Origin: CAZAMP01 sp964486455
Lineage (GTDB): Bacteria; Eisenbacteria; RBG-16-71-46; CAZAMP01
DNA: 5,635 nucleotides
Reading direction: 5' to 3'
NCBI GenBank assembly: GCA_964486455.1
Contig: CAZAMP010000087.1
Coordinates: forward strand, 1 to 5,635
The translations under genes were made by a program, and so were the position numbers. Below the pieces are notes generated by a model. The model was not told the DNA's origin. It did not search any database and saw only the letters and a list, made by a program, of their open reading frames with translations. Below, piece after piece: positions 1-5,204 of the stretch; within the stretch, counting starts at the first letter, position 1, and each line of letters begins with the position of its first letter.

Positions 1-1213
1 GGCGACCCGAGATGTCGAAGATCGAAACAACCGATCCATGTGTGCCCGCCAGATACGTCATGGCAATGGAATTCCGGAACGGATTTGGGGATGCATGAAG
101 GATGGGCTTGACCGATGCCATCGCGCCGTCGCTCACACTGACAGCACCGCATCCCTGCCCGTAGGCGCCGATCAGATCGCACTCATACCCATACGGATGA
201 TTGCCAGGCAGACACGGTGAGTTCTCACCAACTGTGAAATCCCCCCCCGCAACGTCACAGAAGAGTGGGTTCAATGAGAAGTTGCCACTGATCCCCGTCT
301 GATTCTCCAGATCGCCCGTGTAGTCGCCCTCGGCATTGCCGAACACGTCGCAGCAACTGATCGCATACTCGCTCGGATGGCCGGTGTTTGGGAATTCGCA
401 GATGCCGCCACCCTCGCGACTGAACGCGACGATCGTGTTCTCGATCGTTATGGTGACCTCGTAGGTGTACCAGATCCCGCCGCCGGTGTGACCCGCCTCA
501 TTGTCCACCAGGGTGCAATGGCGGATTATGGGAGCCGACTGGTCGCACGCGATGGCTCCGCCCCAGAACTGGGCTTCGTTGTCGACGAAGAGACAGTGAG
601 TAATGAGGGGCGTGGATCCGGCGCGGATGTATATGCCACCACCATCTATCGACCAATTCGATGCGAAGACGCAATCGGAGACCGTTCCCTGACAGGTGCT
701 CAGCCTGAGCCCGCCCGCTCCCACGCCGTCCCCGATGTTCTCGCTGAACACACAGCCGGTAATCGTGACCGAGGATCTCGCACAGAAAGCACCGCCACCG
801 CCCCCGGCCTGGTTTAGGGTGATGAGGCAGTCCGTCATGGCGAGCTCGGAATCCAAGCAGAGGATGCCCCCGCCTATGTCGGTCGGTGGAAGCAGTCCAC
901 CTGTAATGGTCAGGCCTTCGATGCTCGTCGCGCCGGTAAGGTTCTCACAGATGATGACGCGACCCAATTGCTCTGCATCGATGGTTACACAGTCAGGTTC
1001 GCCGGTTTCGCTGCGCAAGCAGACACCGGACTTCATCGACACTCCGTGCTCATAGTAGGTGCCGCATGCTACAAGCACGATGTCGCCGGCCGACGCAGAA
1101 TCAATCCCAGCCTGTATCGTCGGTGCGTCGGCGGGAACGTGCCACGTGGTGGCGGATGCCGCGCCGGCAAGGAAGAATGAAACCAGCCCGAGGAGAAATA
1201 CCGAGCGTGTCAT
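1..1213 (-). CDS. Secreted right-handed parallel beta-helix repeat protein with C-terminal sorting-type tail (3' end outside window)
   Basis: The frame is open from ATG at 1213-1211 to the window edge: 404 codons plus one base, with no stop. The start is preceded by a purine-rich ribosome site (AGGGGGGTG, 1225-1217). Residues 1-21 are a type I signal peptide with Arg3, a hydrophobic core and an ASA cleavage site before TTWHVP. Residues 24-50 (VPADAPTIQAGIDSA, then GDIVLV.CGTY) are the usual opening of secreted pectate-lyase-like beta-helix proteins. About six rungs of 25-27 residues follow (125-277), with GG(A/G)(I/F) and FxxN motifs as in Pmp-type repeats. From about residue 367, SPNPF (375-379) and IFDISGR (398-404) begin a FlgD-Ig/T9SS-tail-like domain; some 40-50 residues should lie beyond the window. 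The protein is cysteine-rich (about 20). No catalytic site was recognised, so adhesin, surface structural protein or polysaccharide binder are all possible. Fold confidence is high, function unknown. Confidence 0.9.
   Translation of the reverse strand, partial: MTRSVFLLGLVSFFLAGAASATTWHVPADAPTIQAGIDSASAGDIVLVACGTYYEHGVSMKSGVCLRSETGEPDCVTIDAEQLGRVIICENLTGATSIEGLTITGGLLPPTDIGGGILCLDSELAMTDCLITLNQAGGGGGAFCARSSVTITGCVFSENIGDGVGAGGLRLSTCQGTVSDCVFASNWSIDGGGIYIRAGSTPLITHCLFVDNEAQFWGGAIACDQSAPIIRHCTLVDNEAGHTGGGIWYTYEVTITIENTIVAFSREGGGICEFPNTGHPSEYAISCCDVFGNAEGDYTGDLENQTGISGNFSLNPLFCDVAGGDFTVGENSPCLPGNHPYGYECDLIGAYGQGCGAVSVSDGAMASVKPILHASPNPFRNSIAMTYLAGTHGSVVSIFDISGR
389..841 (-). repeat. Beta-helix rung repeats inside the secreted beta-helix gene
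   Basis: This segment encodes residues 125-275, about six degenerate rungs. Each rung has an (I/V)-x-x-C-x-(F/L/I)-x-x-N core followed by a Gly-rich turn ending GG(I/A/L). FxxN-type motifs sit at residues 131-134 (ITLN), 156-159, 183-186, 209-212 and 235-238. The cysteines at 129, 154, 181, 207 and 233 occupy the same place in each rung and are 25-27 residues apart. The repeat is visible in the protein and is too diverged to show as a clean DNA repeat. Confidence 0.75.
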
Positions 1214-1608
1214 GGCCACCCCCCTGTCACTGCGAGAGAAGATGCGCTGTCACCTTGCAAAGTCTATCACACGCAGCAACGTTAGATACTGGCCTGATCC
1301 CGGAATCTGCCCCCAGGCTTCCGGTCTCCATCGCCGAGCGCTGAGGGCTCGGTGGCAACCGCGCATTGACGAGCTTCGCCGATCTGCTTCGGCGCGTCGC
1401 CTAGCTACCCTTACTCAGGCAGGTTTGCATTTGGCCGAACCGTGGGGGCGGCGAGAGGTGCGAGCTTCGGAGCTTTCATGCAGAACATTGTACGTTGTTT
1501 GGTTAGCGCAGACTACAGAGGCGACTAGCGGAGCGATGGTCCGTGTTGTAGCGATTCAGAGATTTCTCGAACATAGAGGTCGCCATCGGACAGAATCCGT
1601 CTCCCCGC
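1214..1608. other. Non-coding spacer between esterase and beta-helix genes, with three inverted repeats
   Basis: No convincing gene lies in these 395 bases. The plus-strand frame crossing it also runs antisense through the beta-helix signal peptide and has an Arg/Thr-rich shadow composition. Three inverted repeats follow one another. CCGGAA/TTCCGG is at 1300-1305 and 1319-1324, with an inner CTG/CAG stem. CCGAGC/GCTCGG is at 1334-1339 and 1347-1352, with outer CGGT/ACCG at 1322-1325 and 1358-1361. CGCCGA/TCGGCG is at 1377-1382 and 1389-1394, with outer GACG/CGTC at 1368-1371 and 1395-1398. None has a T-run after it on either strand, so intrinsic termination is not supported. A GTGACAG direct repeat (minus strand) lies at 1230-1224 and 1253-1247, close to the beta-helix start. 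No clear sigma-70 promoter is seen. The region should hold the leader of the beta-helix gene and the 3' region of the esterase transcript. Confidence 0.5.
1217..1225 (-). promoter_or_regulatory. Ribosome binding site of the beta-helix gene, with a G6 run
   Basis: On the minus strand AGGGGGGTG ends three bases before the ATG at 1213; its AGGGG core lies seven bases upstream. This fixes the start, and the signal peptide begins directly at that ATG. The six-base G run (1224-1219) sits inside the site, so a length change there would alter ribosome-site spacing. Confidence 0.6.
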
Positions 1609-3402
1609 CTACCTGAGAACGACTAGACGTTTCGTCGCTCGACGCTGAGAATCCACATTGAGCTCAACGTAGTAGACTCCGGCTCCAACGAACGCACCCG
1701 AATTGCCCTCTCCATTCCATATGACTTGGTGCGTACCCGCCGCGATCGCTCCGTCATGAAGAGCACTCACCAGTCGTCCTCCTGCATCATAGACTGAAAG
1801 ACGGACCTGCGCCCGGAGCGGGAGGGTGAGCGTCATCCGCACAGACGACGCACCTACGCACGGCGCGCATGTCAGCGTTGTGCGCAGCAGTTCATGGTTC
1901 TCCGCCCCGACTCCAACGACCGGGGCGATCGGGAGTTCGAGGAACGATAGCGCGCCAACGCTTCTCGGGTTTCGCAGCCACGGTCCTTGATAGACCAAGT
2001 TGGGATAGTTGTGATACGTCTTGTTCGGCAAGTAGGTCACGGTTTCCACCTCCGTCGGACCAACCAATTCGAGGACCACGGTCAGCCCATCCCCATCCAC
2101 GTACCCTGAGAGAACGTGACCCCACTCCCCGTCGAGCGCGAAGTAGTCCACCATCGACGCTCCCAGCGTATCAGGCGGCCACACGACTTGCTCATCGAAG
2201 CGAATTCGAAGCTCGTCGCGGGTGGAATCAGTGAACCATGCCTCAATGACATTGGGCGGGCGGATGTGTAGCGTGTCGCTGCTCTCGTAGAAATCACGGT
2301 TCATCAACCGCGAAACCCACAGCCCCATTTGATTGTAGCCTTCGAATGAATAATGGCAGCCGTCGTGTCCAACGAGTCCGACCGTTGACATAACGTCGAG
2401 ATTCGGAAATCCATCTGGTAGCGTCCGTTGGATCTCACGGATCTCGGATTGGCGGTCCCAGCCGCAGCCCGGATGAATCTGAAATACGTAGACGTGCTCT
2501 AGTGAGGAGAAGTCCTCATGCCAGGCGTTCCAGAGGCTGGTGAACCTGGAGAGGTAGTGCGCGTGCTGCTCATTCGTATCATTCTCCCCCTGATGCCACA
2601 GCATCGCCTTGATATCGCCCTGGATCCCCGCCATAGCCGTTCGCCACAGGAGTCTGCCGTAGATTGTGTTGAGATCCGTCGGGAACGAGTCGTTGCGCAG
2701 GAACTGCACAATCGGCGTGCCGCCGACCCCTCCATTGAGGATGGCGATCGGAGTACCATGACGCTCGACGAGTTCGCTTCCAAGCCATAGTCCCCACACG
2801 CCAACGGCGGCGTGGTAGTACGCGAAATGCCCTTGGGCCACTCCCCACTCGGTGTCTCCCTCGACTTCGCCCGCGGAATAGGCGCTCGTGCCGAATGATC
2901 GCAGCCACTCGCTTTGGTAATGGGCCTGGTTGTCGTAATCTGCTGCAACGGAGTTCGACTGACCGTTGATCAAGTACACATCTCCGCAGACCAGATTCTC
3001 ACGAACCGTGATCAGCGAATCATCGACGAAGAACTGGATTCCGTACTCGGCCAACTCGGCGTATATGCGGACAGCAACCTCGAATGAGCCTTCGTTCTGA
3101 AAGTCGTATTCGATTGGGGCCGAGGCAATGCCCCACGGCTCGCCGTTCCTGTCCAGCTCGAGGCGAACCGAGTCATACCCGGCAGGTGAAACGACTCCAG
3201 ACACAACCACCCGAGCCGAATCATCAGCGCCACGCGCGAACAGCTGGAGTGACTGGGGAATCTCAGCAAAGCTGATTTCGAACGCGCTACCCGGGGCAGC
3301 CAAAAGGGCCGAGACAAACAGAGTCAGAAGCGACACACTCACAAGATAGAAGCTCCTGTCCACTCCCAGATATCCGTACGAGTGATTGAGCTTGATTCCC
3401 AC
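1609..3402 (-). CDS. Secreted SGNH/SASA-family carbohydrate esterase (sialate O-acetylesterase-like) with C-terminal FlgD-Ig-like domain
   Basis: Likely hydrolyses O-acetyl (or similar) esters on glycans outside the cytoplasm. With a GTG start at 3402 the protein has 597 residues; residue numbers follow that start. Residues 1-40 form a signal peptide (Lys, Arg, hydrophobic core, GSA cleavage site before FEISF). Residues 42-135 look like a beta-sandwich. The SASA domain spans about 137-377: GQSN at 147-150 with nucleophile Ser149, NGGVGG at 223-228, WHQGE at 269-273, and D-x-x-H at Asp347/His350 in HDGCHYSFEGYNQMG. All four SGNH blocks are present, so it should be active. Residues 380-492 are a second beta module (YLPN, then GPWLRNPRSVGALSF). 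About 499-597 is a FlgD-Ig/T9SS-tail-like domain (VRLSVYDAGGRLV, then GVYYVEL and KRLVVLR), with APC where NPF is usual. An ATG at 3441 adds 13 residues but lacks a ribosome site; GTG 3402 has GAGGTG five bases upstream. TAG stop at 1611-1609. Family is firm; substrate (sialic acid, xylan or other acetylated glycan) cannot be read from the sequence. Confidence 0.9.
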   Translation of the reverse strand: MGIKLNHSYGYLGVDRSFYLVSVSLLTLFVSALLAAPGSAFEISFAEIPQSLQLFARGADDSARVVVSGVVSPAGYDSVRLELDRNGEPWGIASAPIEYDFQNEGSFEVAVRIYAELAEYGIQFFVDDSLITVRENLVCGDVYLINGQSNSVAADYDNQAHYQSEWLRSFGTSAYSAGEVEGDTEWGVAQGHFAYYHAAVGVWGLWLGSELVERHGTPIAILNGGVGGTPIVQFLRNDSFPTDLNTIYGRLLWRTAMAGIQGDIKAMLWHQGENDTNEQHAHYLSRFTSLWNAWHEDFSSLEHVYVFQIHPGCGWDRQSEIREIQRTLPDGFPNLDVMSTVGLVGHDGCHYSFEGYNQMGLWVSRLMNRDFYESSDTLHIRPPNVIEAWFTDSTRDELRIRFDEQVVWPPDTLGASMVDYFALDGEWGHVLSGYVDGDGLTVVLELVGPTEVETVTYLPNKTYHNYPNLVYQGPWLRNPRSVGALSFLELPIAPVVGVGAENHELLRTTLTCAPCVGASSVRMTLTLPLRAQVRLSVYDAGGRLVSALHDGAIAAGTHQVIWNGEGNSGAFVGAGVYYVELNVDSQRRATKRLVVLR

Positions 3403-3407
3403 GAGTA

Positions 3408-3413
3408 CACCTC
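3408..3413 (-). promoter_or_regulatory. Ribosome binding site favouring the GTG start of the esterase
   Basis: GAGGTG on the minus strand lies five bases upstream of GTG 3402-3400. The only in-frame ATG (3441-3439) has a pyrimidine-rich upstream region (ACATCTTCTTAAG) with no such site. This is why the GTG start was preferred. Later in-frame GTGs at 3363-3361 and 3342-3340 are possible but fit less well. Confidence 0.5.
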
Positions 3414-3509
3414 TACTCAAATGCACGTTGCTCGGCCGCATCTTAAGAAGATGTAAATCTCAAGTGGGGATTCTAGCACACGATCGTAGTATGCGCTGAG
3501 TCCTTGAGA

Positions 3510-3551
3510 CGGGGCGGAAGTCGGAGCGGGCCACGAAAACGCGACTCCCCG
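3510..3551 (-). terminator. Bulged inverted repeat in the spacer after the propeller gene; possible transcript end structure
   Basis: CGGGG (3510-3514) pairs with CCCCG (3547-3551) and AGTCG (3519-3523) pairs with CGACT (3542-3546), giving ten base pairs with a four-base bulge (3515-3518) and an 18-base loop. It lies 67-108 bases past the lipoprotein stop at 3618 and upstream of the esterase start, as expected for a 3' structure. No T-run follows on the minus strand, so it is not a standard intrinsic terminator. It could protect an RNA end, act with Rho, or be chance pairing in GC-rich DNA. Confidence 0.25.
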
Positions 3552-3617
3552 GACTGGACGCCATCTCCAAGACGTGCCGCATCGAAGAGCGCTCCACACT
3601 GCCGCCCGATTCGTACG

Positions 3618-5204
3618 TTACAACTCACCTGTCGAAGACATGATCCATATCTCAGGTTGGCCCGAACGCCAGGATAAGAAGGCAATCTGGCTTCCGTCGG
3701 GTGACCAAGCCGGCATGACATCGTTTGCCGGATCAAAGGTCAACTGAGTCGGGTTTCCGCCACTCGAAGACATGACCCATATGTCGGAATTGCCGGTCTG
3801 CTCGGATGTGTACGCGATCCGGCTACCGTCCGGAGACCAAGCCGGGTGGGTCTCAAATGCGGGTTCAAAGCTCAGCTGAACGGCACCTCCCCCGTCAACC
3901 GGTGTGACCCAGATATCGTTACCACCGCTTCGATCAGAACTGAACGCAATCTGGGTCACGTCCGGAGACCATGCCGGCCATGCGTCGGCCGACGTGCCCT
4001 CGACCAGCAGCTCGGGTGGCCCTCCCCCCGAGGGGATGGTGTAGATGCTCTTCAAGTATGGATCGCGAGAGATAAGAACCGAGTAGACGATGCGGCTTCC
4101 GTCCGGCGCCCAGGAGTTGTGGCCAACCCATTGCTCTCCATTCCCATGACTCGCCAGAAGGGTCGCCTCCGCGCCCGCAGCTGCATCCATTACGTGAAGC
4201 TCTTGCCTTCCTGAGCCCGACCTATGAGAGACAAGTGTTAGTTGGTTTCCATCGGGAGACCATGAGGGGCGGACCGCCCCTACCGGATCATTCGTCAGCC
4301 TCGTTGCCTCTCCGCCTTCTACCGGTGCCATGTAAAGCTCGTCATGGAACCTGACAATCCAGTCTGCGTTGAAGACGATGCTACGACCATCCGGTGACCA
4401 GGCAGGGTGATCCGCCCCAGTCTGGCCCGGGCTCGTGGTGAGGCGCCAGAGAGCCAGCGTCGGCTCATCGATTACGTTCGAAATCTCCGACCAGTTCGAT
4501 GCCTCATCGGCGACTCTGAGCGCGAATGAATACTCCGTTGTGGGCAACAAACCGATGATAGCGAAAGATTCCTGCGCTCCGGCACCGGCGGGTTGCAGCA
4601 CGCCGTCCACGCGAGTCGCGGCATCCCAATTCTCATCCGTGATGTTGGAGAGGGAGTAGCGAAGATCGTACTCAGAAGCCTGGCCTTGACTGCCGTCATC
4701 ACCGGTAGCCGTCCACGTCAGCGTCATGCTCCCCGTCGTCGCATAGTCAACCTCAAGATCATTCACAGGACTTGGAGCCTCATGATCCGCCAGCGTCGCG
4801 TCCACGACATTCGAAAGCCCCGACCAGCGCGGCACTTCGTCTATCGCCTTCAGACCGAAGTACCACGTGTCAGATGAGAGTCCTGCTATGACGCACGTCT
4901 CGGCTTCATTGGCCGGTCTTGGTTCAGGAGGTGATTCCATCACGGTAGCGGCATCCCACTCCTCATCCGTGAGGGGGGATGTTGCGTAGCGGATATCATA
5001 CCGAGAGGCTTGCCCCTCCATCCCGTCGTCACCTGGCGCCGTCCAGCGAAGTGTGACCCTATCGTCGCCGGCGCTCTCGACCGCGAGGTCTTGAACTCTG
5101 GCCGGCGCAGTCGTGTCACCCACGGGAGGGGTGGATGGCTTGTCGTCTCCGCATGCCTGTATGAAGAGGAGACAGAAACAGGCGAGTAGCCAAATCCGTT
5201 TCAT
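3618..5204 (-). CDS. Lipoprotein with two fibronectin type III domains and a six-bladed TolB-like (PD40) beta-propeller
   Basis: A 528-residue protein starting at ATG 5204-5202, with AGGGG seven bases upstream, and ending with TAA at 3620-3618. Residues 1-18 are a lipoprotein signal (MKR, hydrophobic core, lipobox IQAC with Cys18 as the lipidation site; Gln at -2 is unusual). A short polar linker follows. FN3 domains lie at about 32-137 and 143-246, each with the same insertion (GDDG..GQAS.YD.RY, then WDAAT). The propeller spans about 251-528, with six PD40 motifs whose Trp residues are at 269, 315, 365, 412, 456 and 500. The third reads WAPDG and the fourth SPDV instead of SPDG. The chain stops just after the IWIMSSTGEL strand, so the LWRLT strand at 252-256 probably closes the ring. 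Such proteins act outside the cytoplasm, usually as binding scaffolds. It lacks TolB's N-terminal domain and there is no tol-pal neighbour, so it should not be named tolB. Domains are certain, ligand unknown. Confidence 0.92.
   Translation of the reverse strand: MKRIWLLACFCLLFIQACGDDKPSTPPVGDTTAPARVQDLAVESAGDDRVTLRWTAPGDDGMEGQASRYDIRYATSPLTDEEWDAATVMESPPEPRPANEAETCVIAGLSSDTWYFGLKAIDEVPRWSGLSNVVDATLADHEAPSPVNDLEVDYATTGSMTLTWTATGDDGSQGQASEYDLRYSLSNITDENWDAATRVDGVLQPAGAGAQESFAIIGLLPTTEYSFALRVADEASNWSEISNVIDEPTLALWRLTTSPGQTGADHPAWSPDGRSIVFNADWIVRFHDELYMAPVEGGEATRLTNDPVGAVRPSWSPDGNQLTLVSHRSGSGRQELHVMDAAAGAEATLLASHGNGEQWVGHNSWAPDGSRIVYSVLISRDPYLKSIYTIPSGGGPPELLVEGTSADAWPAWSPDVTQIAFSSDRSGGNDIWVTPVDGGGAVQLSFEPAFETHPAWSPDGSRIAYTSEQTGNSDIWVMSSSGGNPTQLTFDPANDVMPAWSPDGSQIAFLSWRSGQPEIWIMSSTGEL
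3621..4454 (-). repeat. Six PD40/TolB-like propeller blades in the lipoprotein
   Basis: Residues 251-528 contain six blades of 44-50 residues. Each has the pattern QLT(x)n-P-A-W-S-P-D-G-x-x-I-A-F-x-S-x-R-S-G-x-x-(D/E)-I-W-V-M. Trp-to-Trp spacings are 46, 50, 47, 44 and 44. The last two to three blades resemble each other most, suggesting more recent duplication at the C-terminal end. Blade 4 has Val for the turn Gly (SPDV). Confidence 0.85.
4467..5111 (-). repeat. Tandem pair of fibronectin type III domains in the lipoprotein
   Basis: Residues 32-137 and 143-246 are two copies of one FN3 variant. They align through TL.WTA.GDDG, GQAS.YD.RY, then S..TDE.WDAAT, a loop of variable length, and the closing W(S)...SNV(V/I)D strand. 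Roughly two thirds of positions match in the best block, which points to an internal duplication. The domains probably act as spacers that hold the propeller away from the membrane. Confidence 0.8.

Noticed and set aside
377..817. Plus-strand 146-codon frame inside the beta-helix gene
   Set aside because: It is fully antisense to rungs with clear GGGI and FxxN periodicity. It shows no domain or signal of its own.
1281..1287. GTTAGAT as an integron attC core site
   Set aside because: It fits GTTRRRY, but no matching RYYYAAC partner lies at a suitable distance and no cassette-like gene adjoins it.
1059..1616. Long plus-strand open frame across the beta-helix start and the spacer
   Set aside because: It runs antisense through the signal peptide of the beta-helix gene and into the esterase stop. 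It is Arg/Thr/Ser-rich with no recognisable domain and no ribosome site, so it is a shadow frame in GC-rich DNA.
3470..3475. TAGAAT (minus strand) as a -10 box for the esterase
   Set aside because: One mismatch to TATAAT, but no reasonable -35 element lies 16-18 bases upstream, and sigma preferences of this lineage are unknown.
3618..5204. Naming the propeller protein tolB
   Set aside because: It has PD40 blades, but two FN3 domains replace TolB's N-terminal domain, it is a lipoprotein, and no tolQRA or pal gene is nearby.
1..5204. The three genes as a single tight operon or defined novel system
   Set aside because: All run in the same direction, but the spacers are about 180-215 and 395 bases and contain inverted repeats. 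The families are common exported protein types with no proven mutual dependence.
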